Assembly: GCA_046758005.1 (NCBI GenBank)
Contig: JBHHZJ010000003.1
Coordinates: forward strand, 14,842-78,841
Origin: JBHHZJ01 sp046758005
GTDB lineage: Bacteria; Pseudomonadota; Alphaproteobacteria; Kiloniellales; J153
Length of the DNA: 64,000 bases
Reading direction: 5' to 3'
Below, piece by piece: positions 10,137 through 20,657 of the stretch; the first letter of the stretch is position 1; every line of letters begins with the position of its first letter. The notes under the pieces are model-generated. The model saw only the letters and a program-made list of their open reading frames with translations, had not been told where the DNA came from and searched no databases. The translations under genes and the position numbers were made by a program.

Positions 10137-11792
10137 TCACTGCGTCGAGCGCAGGCGCTGCAGGCGCTCCTTGAGGTCGAGCACCATCAAGCGGTTCAGC
10201 TTGGCCTTCTGATGATTGGGATCGATCGCCAACAGCTTGTCCCACAATTCCAGCGCCCGGTCCAAATCCTGCCGCCGAAACGCCACCAGGGCGCGCTTGT
10301 GATAGAGCTTCGTCACCGCCGGGGCCAGCTCGGTCGCCTGCTTGCGCGCCTCCGCGTGGTCCGGGTCCAGGGCCAGGACCCTCTGGAAAGCCTCGTAGGC
10401 GAGATCGGTCTCGCCGGCGGCGAGGCGCGCCCGCCCCTCCTCGTAATTCCGCTCGATGGCCGCGGCGGTCTCGACCTGCCGTGCGAGGTCGGCCAGACCG
10501 GAATTGGTCGGGTCGAGCGCGGTGGCCATCGCCAGGCTGCGCGTCGCCTTTTCGTAGTCTCCCTTCTCGACCAGGACCAGGGCGTAGTCCTGGTACGTAC
10601 TGACCAAGGCGCCGAGGTTCTCGACGTCGTTGGGGGCCCGTTGCATTCGTTTGAGGAGCTGGCCGATCCGTTTGCGGTACTTGACCTCCTCCGGGGAAGG
10701 CGCCGGCGGCGCCACCGGCAGGGCGGCGGATTGTTGCCTGCCCGCAGCGTTGCTCGGGGCCCCGGCCGCATCGGGCGGCGCTTCGGCGGCGATCGGCTCG
10801 GGCGGCGGCGCGGGGGCGGCCTCGGGTTCCGGCGCGGCGGCAGCAACCATCGGCTCGGGCCGCGGCGTGGCCGCCGGTTCGGGCGGCGGCGCGGCCGCGG
10901 TCTCGACCTTCGGGGCGGGCTCGGGTTCGGGTTCGGGTGCAGCGGCGACCACCGGCTCGGGCGGCGGCGTGGCCGCCGGTTCGGGCCGCGGCGCGAGGGC
11001 GGTCTTGGCCTCCGGCGCGGGCTCGGGTTCGGGTGCGACGGCGACCGCCGGTTCGGGTTCCGGCTCGGGGGCGGTCTTCACCTCCGGCGCGGGCGCGGGC
11101 GGCACCGCCGCGGTGGCCTCGTGCGGCGGTTCCGCGGCCGGCGCGGGGCTGGTTGGCGCGGGTTCCGGTGGGGTTTCCCGAGCGGGCGTCGCCGCGGCGA
11201 TCTCGGCGCCTTCCGGATAGGTCGTGATGAACCGGTAGAGGACGCTCAGCGAACCGCCCCTTCCGGCCTGTTCCAAGCCCGCGATTCCGGCGCGCAGAGC
11301 CTCGAGGTAGTAACCCGCGTCCTCGAATTCGCGCCGCGGCTTATCGAGCAGCGGCTCGCGGGCAGCCATCACGACCAGCAGTTCGCGCCCGAAGGGCGGC
11401 AGAATCTCGTAGCGGACGCTTGAATCGGGCGCGCCGACAACAATCGACCGGCTGGCCCTGAACTTCTTGTCGAAGGAGTCCGGGTCGGGAAGGATATGAA
11501 TGACGTTGCCGTCGAGCTGATAATAGTCGAGGTAAATGTAGCTGTCGCTGCGTGGCGCGGTCACCTCGAATATTGCGAAGTCGCCTTCCCGGTAAACGGC
11601 GTTCGGCGCGTTCAAGGTCAGCTTCAGGCCGCTCGCCGGGTCGTTGCGCTGCGGCCCGACCGCGGCGTTGATCTTGTCGAGAACCGCCTGCGGAATGGTA
11701 TCGAGTTCGGCGGCGATGGCGCCCGGGGCCACTCCGAGGAGGCGCGCCGCAGCCACCAGCGCGATGGCCAGGGCCGCAGCGATGCGCTTAAC
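10137..11792 (-). CDS. DUF4384 protein with Pro/Glu/Ala linker and TPR-like C terminus
   Basis: About 551 residues. GTG 11792 opens a signal-like N terminus (VKRIAAALAIALVAAARLL). A DUF4384-type domain follows (YREGDFAIFEVTAPRSDSYI, NVIHILPDPDSFDKKF, GRELLVVMAAREPLLDK). A long low-complexity linker rich in PEPEPAP and PPPEP comes next. The C-terminal third is TPR-like, with repeats such as DYEKATRSLAMATALDP and DLDRALELWDKLLAIDPN. DUF4384 proteins often neighbour caspase-like or secretion genes, as here. ATG 11936 is a longer start that I reject because it adds a non-conserved stretch before the signal sequence. Confidence 0.82.
   Translation of the reverse strand, partial: VKRIAAALAIALVAAARLLGVAPGAIAAELDTIPQAVLDKINAAVGPQRNDPASGLKLTLNAPNAVYREGDFAIFEVTAPRSDSYIYLDYYQLDGNVIHILPDPDSFDKKFRASRSIVVGAPDSSVRYEILPPFGRELLVVMAAREPLLDKPRREFEDAGYYLEALRAGIAGLEQAGRGGSLSVLYRFITTYPEGAEIAAATPARETPPEPAPTSPAPAAEPPHEATAAVPPAPAPEVKTAPEPEPEPAVAVAPEPEPAPEAKTALAPRPEPAATPPPEPVVAAAPEPEPEPAPKVETAAAPPPEPAATPRPEPMVAAAAPEPEAAPAPPPEPIAAEAPPDAAGAPSNAAGRQQSAALPVAPPAPSPEEVKYRKRIGQLLKRMQRAPNDVENLGALVSTYQDYALVLVEKGDYEKATRSLAMATALDPTNSGLADLARQVETAAAIERNYEEGRARLAAGETDLAYEAFQRVLALDPDHAEARKQATELAPAVTKLYHKRALVAFRRQDLDRALELWDKLLAIDPNHQKAKLNRLMVLDLKERLQRLRSTQ
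10790..11180 (-). repeat. Coding low-complexity repeat (Pro-Glu-Ala linker)
   Basis: The plus strand shows recurring units such as GGTTCGGGCGGCGGCG and GGCTCGGGTTCGG, translating on the minus strand to alternating APEPEPEPAP, PPPEP and AATP units. This is the disordered linker of the DUF4384 protein and is likely variable in length between strains. Confidence 0.75.
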
Positions 11793-12441
11793 GCGACCGC
11801 CGTTGCCCTGCGGCGGGCCGGTCCCCGCCGCCGGTCGGCGGCCCGGTGCGACGCCGCCGGGCCAAAATGGACCCTCGGTCCTGACGCGGAGTAACCTACC
11901 GGGCGAAACCGCGGTCAACATCGCATCCATAAGCAACTATACCATCATCTCCGGGCCTTACACTAATCAACCCGATGGCGCTCAACGGGGCGGGTCGGCA
12001 ACCCGGTCCGGCGCAACCCGCGCCATGGGCCCGCGAACGGCCCCGGGCGGCGCGGCCGTTGTCTCTGAGCGGCGTGAAACCCGATGCGACGACCGTGCGC
12101 GACCGGCGCTCGGCCGATCCCTCGGTTGCGCCTCCCGGGGAAACCTCATATAATTTACTTCGTTGAATTCGTGAGGTTATCCTAGATTATCCATCCGAAG
12201 AAAATTATTGATTATATTAAGTCCAGACGGCGGATTATTCTTGGAACCGGGATCCGTTTGGGCGAACGGTACGGATGATGGCCCGAGGGACCGCGTGTTC
12301 CTGCGGGCGCATCCGTGGATCGGGCCGTTTATGACGACCATTGGGCAGCGAGGGGATCGCGCGTCGGTCTCCCGATCCGGATTTCGTAGAAAAAAAAGGC
12401 CGCGGCAACAAGCGACCGGCGATAAGCAGGGTGGGGTAGAG
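11793..12441. other. Divergent promoter region between the DUF4384 and caspase-FGE genes
   Basis: About 650 bases with two AT-rich islands (about 11930-11970 and 12145-12230) in otherwise GC-rich DNA. A strong plus-strand promoter candidate is listed separately. Open frames crossing here, including the one that begins at 12208, read as non-conserved sequence, so I leave them out. Confidence 0.45.
12126..12154 (+). promoter_or_regulatory. Sigma70-type promoter for the caspase-SH3-FGE gene
   Basis: TTGCGC at 12126-12131 and a perfect TATAAT at 12149-12154 are 17 bases apart, within an AT-rich island. It would give an mRNA with a leader of about 280 bases before ATG 12442. Confidence 0.55.
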
Positions 12442-14646
12442 ATGAGAATATCCAAGGTTCGCCGAATCGCCCTTGTCTGTTTGATTTGCGCGTTCGGCGC
12501 CTGGAGCCCGCACGCGGCGCAGAGCCGGCCCCCGGAGCCTCAAGCGAGCCCGCCCTCTCGAACTCCGCCGCCGCAGGAGGGGACGGAAAGGCGCGTCGCG
12601 CTGGTGATCGGCAATGCGGACTACGGCGAGCAGTCGCTCGCCAACCCGGTCAACGACGCGCGCGCCATGGCCCGGGCCCTGGAGGCGCTCGGCTTCGAGG
12701 TGCTGTTGCGCGAGGACGCGAGCCGGGCGGCCATGGAGGGCGCGCTCGACTCGTTCGCTCGGCGCCTGGTCGGCGGCGGCGTGGGCCTGTTCTATTACGC
12801 CGGGCACGGGGCCCGGATGGGCGGGGTCGGTTATCTGGTCCCTGTGGACGCCGATCTATCGTCCGAGGAATCGCTGCGTAACCACGCGCTGGCCATCAAC
12901 CGCGTACTGGACGCGATGTCGGGAGCAGGCTCCGACGGGGCGAAGGTCGTCGTGCTCGACGCCTGCGGGAACAATCCCTTCGCCGCGCGCGGCGAGGGAT
13001 CCCCCGGCGGGTTGGGGCCCGTGGCCGCCCCGCCCGGCTTCCTGATCGCCCATGCGACCGCGCCCGGCGCGATCGCCGAGGACGGCCGGGGCGCGAACGG
13101 GGTTTACACGGGCGCGCTCCTGCGCGCCCTGTCGGTGCCCGGCCTGCGCATCGAGGACGTGTTCGAGCGGGCGCGGGTCGCGGTCGACGCGTTGACCGCG
13201 GGGCGGCAGACGCCCTGGACGGTGTCGTCGCTGTCGGCGGAGTACCGTTTGACCCCACCTTCCGCGCGCCTCCGGCTCGCGCAGCGCGCCGCGCGGCCGT
13301 TCGCGCGGACGGCGTTGGCCGCCTCGCAGGGCCGCGGCATCCGCAGCTCCCGCGAGTCGCAGGCCGCCGAGTTGGCCTTCTGGGAATCGATCAAGGACAG
13401 CACCAACCCGGCCGAGTACGAGGCCTACCTCAAGGCGTTTCCGAACGGGACCTTTGCGCCCCTGGCGCGGGCCCGGATCAAGATTTACGGCGACGCAGAG
13501 CCGATCCGGCGGGAGGCGCCCCCGCAGGCGCCGCCCCAGGCCGTGCCCAAGGCCGCCGCGCCGGCCTCGCCGGTCATCGACAAGGTGACCGGGACCTTCA
13601 TCGCCCGGAGCAATTCCAACGTCCGGGAGAGGCCATCGACCGCCTCTCGGAACGTGGGATATCTGAAGGGCGGCAACCGCGTGGACGTGCTCGGCCGCGT
13701 GCGCGACAAGAACTGGTACCAAGTGCGAACCGAAACCGGCGCGACCGGGTATGTCGCGGGAAGGCTGATCGAAGAGGTGGCCCAGCTGCCGGCGCCGAAG
13801 GTCGCCAAACCAGCGAAACAGGCCCCTCCCAGCAAGAGGAAGGGTTCCGTGGCGGCGGTGACGCCGCCGAGCCGCCCGGCCGTCGAGTCGCCGGCCAAGC
13901 CGGCGGTCGGCCTGTTCCCGTCTCCGGCCGGGGAGGCGTTTCGCGACTGTCCGGAGTGCCCGGAGATGGTGAAGCTGCCGCCCGGGAGCTTCCGGATGGG
14001 CGCCCGCACCGGGGACGGGAGCGAGCGGCCGGTGCACACGGTCACGATTCGCCGCCCCTTCGCCATCGGGCGTTACGAGGTCACCCACGCGCAGTGGATG
14101 GCGTGTGTCGCCGCCTCCGGCTGCAGCTACACGCCGAAGGCCGCCGCGACGCCCGAACGCACGGCGATCCGCAATCTGAGTTGGGACGACGCCCAGGAGT
14201 ACGTGCGCTGGCTCAGCAAGAAGACCGGCCGAGCCTATCGGCTGCCGAGCGAGGCGGAATGGGAATATGCGGCGCGGGCGGGCACGAAGACCGAATACTG
14301 GTGGGGCGACGCGGTCGGCAAGAACAAGGCGAACTGCAAGAACTGCGGCGGCCCGTGGAGCCGTAAGGGGCCCGCCTATGTCGGCACGTACGAGCCCAAC
14401 CCGTACGGCCTGCACGACATGAACGGCGGCGTCTCCGAATGGACCCAAGACTGCTGGTACAGGTCGCATGAGCGCGCGCCCACCGACGGCTCCGCGCGGG
14501 AGATCCCCGGCTGCCAGCAGCGTGTCCTGCGCGGGGGATCCTGGCGCAACGACGCCGGCTACCTGCGCTCCGCCGCCCGTCTGTTCTATGACTCCGGCGT
14601 GCGTTACTTGGTGAACGGCTTCCGGGTCGCCGCGAGCGTGAAGTGA
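12442..14646 (+). CDS. Caspase-like / SH3 / formylglycine-generating-enzyme-like fusion, secreted
   Basis: 734 residues. ATG 12442 follows a GGGGTAGAG site and opens a signal peptide (IALVCLICAFGAWSPHAA). Residues about 50-270 are a C14-type caspase domain (VALVIGNADYG, FYYAGHGA, VVLDACGNNPF) with the His122/Cys175 dyad intact. An SH3-like domain lies near 383-446 (SNVRERPSTASRNVGYLKGG). Residues about 506-732 are an FGE-sulfatase/SUMF1-like domain (LPPGSFRMGA, LPSEAEWEYAARAG, LHDMNGGVSEWTQDCWY, RVLRGGSWRNDAGYLRSAAR). FGE-like domains often act as binding modules rather than enzymes. It sits close to the T6SS locus, but a link is only contextual. Confidence 0.9.
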   Translation: MRISKVRRIALVCLICAFGAWSPHAAQSRPPEPQASPPSRTPPPQEGTERRVALVIGNADYGEQSLANPVNDARAMARALEALGFEVLLREDASRAAMEGALDSFARRLVGGGVGLFYYAGHGARMGGVGYLVPVDADLSSEESLRNHALAINRVLDAMSGAGSDGAKVVVLDACGNNPFAARGEGSPGGLGPVAAPPGFLIAHATAPGAIAEDGRGANGVYTGALLRALSVPGLRIEDVFERARVAVDALTAGRQTPWTVSSLSAEYRLTPPSARLRLAQRAARPFARTALAASQGRGIRSSRESQAAELAFWESIKDSTNPAEYEAYLKAFPNGTFAPLARARIKIYGDAEPIRREAPPQAPPQAVPKAAAPASPVIDKVTGTFIARSNSNVRERPSTASRNVGYLKGGNRVDVLGRVRDKNWYQVRTETGATGYVAGRLIEEVAQLPAPKVAKPAKQAPPSKRKGSVAAVTPPSRPAVESPAKPAVGLFPSPAGEAFRDCPECPEMVKLPPGSFRMGARTGDGSERPVHTVTIRRPFAIGRYEVTHAQWMACVAASGCSYTPKAAATPERTAIRNLSWDDAQEYVRWLSKKTGRAYRLPSEAEWEYAARAGTKTEYWWGDAVGKNKANCKNCGGPWSRKGPAYVGTYEPNPYGLHDMNGGVSEWTQDCWYRSHERAPTDGSAREIPGCQQRVLRGGSWRNDAGYLRSAARLFYDSGVRYLVNGFRVAASVK

Positions 14647-14719
14647 GGCCGCGGCCCGGCCGGCGCCGCGGTCCGTCTCCGCAGTGCGAACGCCGCCGGG
14701 CCGATCCGCGCGTCCGCCG

Positions 14720-15148
14720 CTACGGCGCCACGACCGTGATGGTTATCCTCTTCGACATGACCGGCGGGTTGTGCGGAATGTGCTCGGCATCGCCCATCAG
14801 AAGCTGCAGCGTATGCCGGCCCGGCGGCAGCTCGATCACGGTCTGCGTCTGGCCGGCGCCGAAATGCAGATGGTTCTTGTCGGCCGGGATGTCCTGGTCG
14901 AGCGGCGGTACCTCGGTGTCGATCAGCAGGTGGTGATGGCCCGTGTTGGGCTTGTTGATGCCCGCAGGGGCGACGCCCATGTGCCGGAGACCGAACCACA
15001 CCGGGAACCGGCGGGCCCTGATGATCTCGCCGTCGTTGGGCCATCCGATATAGATATAGGCATTCTTCGGCGCTGGCGTTTCGCCGGCGGCCGCCGGTTG
15101 GACGAAGAAGCAGATCCCGAGAAGGGCGCCTGCGAGGAGTTTGTACAT
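14720..15148 (-). CDS. DUF4399 secreted protein, copy A
   Basis: 142 residues with a signal peptide (MYKLLAGALLGICFFVQPAAAG). The conserved core has NTGHHHLLIDTEVPP, DKNHLHFGAGQTQ and PGRHTLQLLMGDAEHIPHN. Clustered histidines suggest metal binding, but function is unknown. It is a paralogue of the adjacent upstream gene. ATG 15148 is chosen because it begins the signal peptide. Confidence 0.88.
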   Translation of the reverse strand: MYKLLAGALLGICFFVQPAAAGETPAPKNAYIYIGWPNDGEIIRARRFPVWFGLRHMGVAPAGINKPNTGHHHLLIDTEVPPLDQDIPADKNHLHFGAGQTQTVIELPPGRHTLQLLMGDAEHIPHNPPVMSKRITITVVAP

Positions 15149-15315
15149 TTGTCTCGAGCCCCCAGATGAGTGAAGTTCGGCCTTGGCGACCGCGGCCGGA
15201 TCGGCGGTCCTGCGCGGGTCGCCGAGGCGCCGAGCTAGAGGTGATGCGCCCGCCAACGCTCCGCTCCGGCGAACGGCGCGGAAAAACGCCGCGGATGCGG
15301 TCGGGATGACCGGCG

Positions 15316-15747
15316 TCAAGGCACGACCACCGTAATCCGCCCGGAATAGAGCGGCGGGTTATGCGGGATGTGGTCGTGATCCCCCATCAGAAGCTGGAGC
15401 GTGTGCCGCCCCGGCGACAGTTCGATCCGGGCCTCGGTCTGGCCGCCGCCGAAGTGCAGGTGGTTCTTGTCGGCCGGGATGTCCTCGTCGAACGGCGGAA
15501 GCTCCGCGTCGATGATCAGGTGATGATGCCCGGTCTTGGGCTTGATGACCCCGGCGGGGGCCACGCCGATGTTGCGCGCGCCCATCCGCACCCACAGCTT
15601 GCCGCCGTGGATGATTTCGCCGTCCTTGGGCCAGATGATCCAGACCTTGGCGCCCGGCGGCGCCGGCGTTTCCCCGGCCACGGCTGCGGCGGACCCGATT
15701 CCGGCCGCCATGATCGCCGAGGCGATGAAATGTGATAATCGCTGCAT
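15316..15747 (-). CDS. DUF4399 secreted protein, copy B
   Basis: 143 residues with a signal peptide (MQRLSHFIASAIMAAGIGS). It shares the GETPAP start of the mature protein and the motifs KTGHHHLIIDAELPPF, DKNHLHFGGGQTE and GRHTLQLLMGDHDHIPHN with copy A. An AAAGGAGGATCT ribosome site lies upstream, and both copies carry ATCTGGGGG just before their starts, supporting tandem duplication. The gene pair is separated by 167 bases. Confidence 0.9.
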   Translation of the reverse strand: MQRLSHFIASAIMAAGIGSAAAVAGETPAPPGAKVWIIWPKDGEIIHGGKLWVRMGARNIGVAPAGVIKPKTGHHHLIIDAELPPFDEDIPADKNHLHFGGGQTEARIELSPGRHTLQLLMGDHDHIPHNPPLYSGRITVVVP

Positions 15748-15876
15748 GCGAACCCCCCAGATCCTCCTTTAGTTTTCGAATGAGCGATCATTAACACAGG
15801 TTGCGCGGCAGTCACACCCGTACGGCTTCGGCCGCTGGGCCAAATCGGGGATCCGGGATCGCGATCCGCCGGTGTC

Positions 15877-15901
15877 GGCCCAACGGTTCACCGTTGCGGC
15901 C
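15877..15901. other. Hairpin downstream of ppkA
   Basis: CAACGG 15881-15886 pairs perfectly with CCGTTG 15891-15896 across a TTCA loop, and flanking GGCC blocks can extend the stem with one bulge. It lies in the 264-base gap after ppkA on the minus strand. It lacks a T-run, so a terminator role is uncertain. Confidence 0.35.
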
Positions 15902-16011
15902 ACAACGCCGCTGGACGCGGTGCGCCTCCGCCGCGGTCCGCCGCGGCGCGCCGCTGCCCCGGGCCGGCAGGCTCCTCACGGGACAGAAAGTGAAAAGGCC
16001 GCACGCGCCGG

Positions 16012-17616
<1,605 letters not shown>

Positions 17617-17671
17617 GGCTAGCCTGACTGTGGTTTGCCGGGCCCAGGGCCCGGAGAAGTCGCCCGCGGCC

Positions 17672-18445
17672 CTACCCGGCGTCCGCCCGCCGCGCGTGGA
17701 CAACGATCGCGGTCACGTTGTCCCGCGCGCCCTTATCCAAGGCCCGCTGCAGCAACGACTGGACGGCCTGCCGGCAATCCTGGCGTTCGAGGATCAGGGC
17801 GATTTCCTCGTCCGGCAGGACCTTGTTCAAGCCGTCGCTGCAAAGCAGGTAGATGTCTCCGTCCGCCAGTTCGTGCCCGATCGCGTCGACGATCAGATCG
17901 TCCATGGCGCCGACCGCGCGCGTGATCACGTTCCCCGCCGGGTGGGACGCGGCCTCGGAGCGGTTCAACAAGCCGAGCTTGATCAGTTCCTCGACCTGGG
18001 AGTGATCCTGGGTCAGCTGGCGGAACAGGCCGCCGCGCAACAGGTACACCCGGCTGTCGCCGGCCCATAGACAGATGCCTTCGCTCCGGTAGCCGATGAG
18101 GACAGCCACCGTGCTGCCGACGACCCCGCCCCTGGCGTGCGTGGCGGCGTAATCGCGCAGACGCCTGTTCACCGACTGCAGGCGCACGTCCACTTCGTCG
18201 AGCAGAGCATCGCGGCCGGTCGGCGGCGGGACGGAACGAAGCGCCTCGACGATCATGCGGCTGGCGAAGTCGCCCGCTTCGTGGCCGCCCATGCCGTCGG
18301 CGACCGCCCACAGGCCCACCTCTGGGCCGATCCCGGGAAGGTCCACGTAGGCGTCCTCGTTGACTTTGCGCACCGTGCCGACGTGGGTGCCGCTCGCAGA
18401 GTGCCAATGGAAGGGCGCGCCCGTATCGATCATCGGGCCGGACAC
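17672..18445 (-). CDS. pppA: PppA-like PP2C phosphatase
   Basis: 257 residues, soluble PP2C fold. Metal-site motifs are NEDAY (Asp31) and VADGMGGHEAGDFAS (Asp50), followed by WAGDSRVYLL, LCSDGLNKVL and a final GARDNVTAIVV. PppA reverses PpkA phosphorylation of the FHA protein in the T6SS threonine phosphorylation pathway. It lies just upstream of ppkA on the same strand (55-base gap), consistent with an operon. ATG 18433 is an alternative start. Confidence 0.93.
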   Translation of the reverse strand: MSGPMIDTGAPFHWHSASGTHVGTVRKVNEDAYVDLPGIGPEVGLWAVADGMGGHEAGDFASRMIVEALRSVPPPTGRDALLDEVDVRLQSVNRRLRDYAATHARGGVVGSTVAVLIGYRSEGICLWAGDSRVYLLRGGLFRQLTQDHSQVEELIKLGLLNRSEAASHPAGNVITRAVGAMDDLIVDAIGHELADGDIYLLCSDGLNKVLPDEEIALILERQDCRQAVQSLLQRALDKGARDNVTAIVVHARRADAG

Positions 18446-19096
18446 CCGCGGCGGCAGGGCGCGTGCGCGCGCGCGCCGACGCGCGCACGCTCCGATCGCC
18501 GGGTATTTCGTGGAGACGCAAGCGCGGCCTCACCATTGCGCGGCCGTTCGCTCAAGCAGGGTCCGGGTGGCAAAAGGGCCAAGACGTGTCACCGCGCGCG
18601 TCGTTAACTAGGCCGATTGCTTGGCAAATTCTAACCGACCGCCGAGTGCGGCGCGACCATCTATTCCGCACAACGGCCCCGCGGCGAAGCCGCCGCACCG
18701 GCGCGGTGCGCGCCCCTGATCCGGCCCCGGCCGCGCCCGGTAAGGATCCGCGACCGGCGGCGCCCGCGTCCCCATGTAGATTGACGATTTCCTAATAACT
18801 GGTACAGTTTCGATAGGCCCGTGACACGATCGAGAGATTGACCCTAAATCACTGTAATAATTAAGGTTAATCCGGTCGGGTCCGAGGGCGGGTATGGTTG
18901 GGGAACCGAACCCAGCGGCAGGCGTCCGCGAAATCGGACGCGAACAAGCCCTTCGTCGGCTTCGTCGGCGCGCGCCCGCCATTGACGCACAGGGGCGGGA
19001 GCGGGCGGCGGTCGGGTCGGTTGGGCTCGAAGCGCATCGGGCCGTTCGGCGTTGGGCGTTCGCGGTTGGGGTGTTGGGCGCGAGGGAGGTTAGGCC
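18446..19096. other. Divergent control region between pppA-ppkA and the T6SS operon
   Basis: About 650 bases without a supported gene. A promoter candidate is at 18781-18808, and an AT-rich patch at 18835-18875 contains TTAAGGTTAA, also found at 5958. A perfect hairpin GCGTCCG 18922-18928 / CGGACGC 18935-18941 lies in the presumed leader. I found no sigma54 box here. Confidence 0.45.
18781..18808 (+). promoter_or_regulatory. Possible sigma70 promoter of the main T6SS operon
   Basis: TTGACG at 18781-18786 and TACAGT at 18803-18808 are 16 bases apart in an AT-rich stretch. It points toward the FHA gene about 290 bases downstream. The -10 is imperfect, so this is tentative. Confidence 0.4.
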
Positions 19097-20608
19097 GTGC
19101 CTTTGACATTGCGGGTGAAGGGTTTCCTCGAGGCCTTGCCGCGCCAACAGGCGTCGGCAACGCTCGATCGGGGCGCCCTGACCATCGGCCGCGGTGTGCA
19201 GAACGACCTGGTCCTGCCCGATCCGGAACGGGTTATTTCCAAGCAGCAGTGCCGCGTGGAGTTCGTCGACGGCCGGTACCTGCTGACCGACACAAGCACG
19301 AACGGCGTCTATCTCAACGCCGCCGACCGGCCGATCGGCCGCGGCAACTCGGTGTACCTGAAGGACGGCGACCAGCTTCGGATCAGCCACTACGAAATCC
19401 TGATCGGCGTCGGCCCCGAGGTCGAAGTGGCCGCCGCCGCGCCGCTCGGCGGCAAGGGCAAGCGGCCGCTCTCGGACACGCAGAGTCTACCGGGCGACGG
19501 CGATCCGCTGGACGACATCCTGCGCCCGGCGGGGCGCCCGGCGGAGCTCGACCCTCTGTCCGGGCCAGGTTCGATCGCCGAGCCGCCCGAGCCCCCGGCA
19601 TACGATCAGCCGATCCCGCAGGATTCCGACATCTGGAGCGGCGGCGATCCGGTGTCGGAGCCGGCCGAGACGCCGGGCCTCCAGCCCGAGCACGTTCCCG
19701 CCCAGCAGGAGTTTTTCGAGCCGCCAAGGGCCGTCCCGGAAATACCCGAGGACTGGGACGAGGATTTGGCCGCGGAGCCAGGGCAACACGGCCCCGGCGC
19801 GCACGGCGCCGCGCCCGACCGGCCCGCGCCCGAGCCTGAGCCGGCGATTCCGCCCGCCGCGCAGGCGGTACCGCCCGCCCCCTTGCGCGCGGAGCCATCC
19901 GCGGCGCCGAGCGCGCCTGTCCGGACGGCCGATCCGACGCCCGCAGCGCCACGCGCGCCGCCGCCGCCCGTCGAGGCCCCGCACCCTGCGCGCGCCGCGC
20001 CCGCGGGCGCGGCGGCCGAGCCGGCCGCGCTGCGCGCGTTCCTGGCCGGCGCGGGGTTGGAGCACCTCGACATTCCCGACGCGCAAGCCGCCGAGGTCAT
20101 GCAAGTGCTCGGCACCTTGTACCGGGAGGTCGTGCAGGGCCTGATGGACGTGCTGGCGGCGCGCAGCAGCATCAAGAACGAGTTCCGGCTGTCGCAGACC
20201 ACGATCCAGCCGGTGGAGAACAATCCGCTGAAATTCTCGCTCGGCGTGGAGGACGCGATGATCGCGCTGCTCACGCGCCGGGGGCGCGGCTACTTGCCGC
20301 CGGTCCGGGCGATCCAGGAATCGTTCGACGACATCAAGGCCCACCAGGTCGCCGTTCTGGCCGGCATGCAGGTCGCCCTGGCGGACCTGCTGCGCCGCTT
20401 CAATCCCAAGGCCCTCGAGGAACGACTGGAGCAGGACCGGGGCCTGAGCAACCTTCTGGGCGTGAAGAAGGCGCGCTACTGGGACGCGTTCGCCCAGATG
20501 TATCGGGATTTGGTCGTCGAAGCCGAGGACGACTTCCATAGCCTCTTCGGGCGCGAATTCGCGCGCGCCTACGAAGATCAGGTGCGGAAGCTCGGCAGAC
20601 GACAATAA
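19097..20608 (+). CDS. tagH: T6SS FHA-domain protein TagH/Fha
   Basis: 503 residues, start GTG 19097 after a GGGAGG site. The N-terminal FHA domain (about 20-100) contains LTIGRGVQNDLVLPDP and TSTNGVYLN. A Pro/Ala/Glu-rich linker leads to a C-terminal TagH domain (about 310-500) with REVVQGLMDVLAARSSIKNE and NNPLKFS. FHA proteins are the phosphothreonine scaffold acted on by PpkA/PppA during T6SS activation. It is the first gene of the long plus-strand T6SS run. Confidence 0.93.
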   Translation: MPLTLRVKGFLEALPRQQASATLDRGALTIGRGVQNDLVLPDPERVISKQQCRVEFVDGRYLLTDTSTNGVYLNAADRPIGRGNSVYLKDGDQLRISHYEILIGVGPEVEVAAAAPLGGKGKRPLSDTQSLPGDGDPLDDILRPAGRPAELDPLSGPGSIAEPPEPPAYDQPIPQDSDIWSGGDPVSEPAETPGLQPEHVPAQQEFFEPPRAVPEIPEDWDEDLAAEPGQHGPGAHGAAPDRPAPEPEPAIPPAAQAVPPAPLRAEPSAAPSAPVRTADPTPAAPRAPPPPVEAPHPARAAPAGAAAEPAALRAFLAGAGLEHLDIPDAQAAEVMQVLGTLYREVVQGLMDVLAARSSIKNEFRLSQTTIQPVENNPLKFSLGVEDAMIALLTRRGRGYLPPVRAIQESFDDIKAHQVAVLAGMQVALADLLRRFNPKALEERLEQDRGLSNLLGVKKARYWDAFAQMYRDLVVEAEDDFHSLFGREFARAYEDQVRKLGRRQ

Positions 20609-20657
20609 CGGCCGCCCGGTGGCGGTAGACCGGAAGCAAGGGGGAGGGAGACGGGCT

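Noticed and set aside
11921..11970. Sigma54 box before the DUF4384 gene (TGGTATAGTTGCT on the minus strand)
   Set aside because: Spacing between GG and GC is 7 rather than 10 bases.
12208..12441. N-terminal extension of the caspase-FGE frame from ATG 12208
   Set aside because: Lacks conserved sequence and would hide the signal peptide; ATG 12442 has a strong ribosome site.
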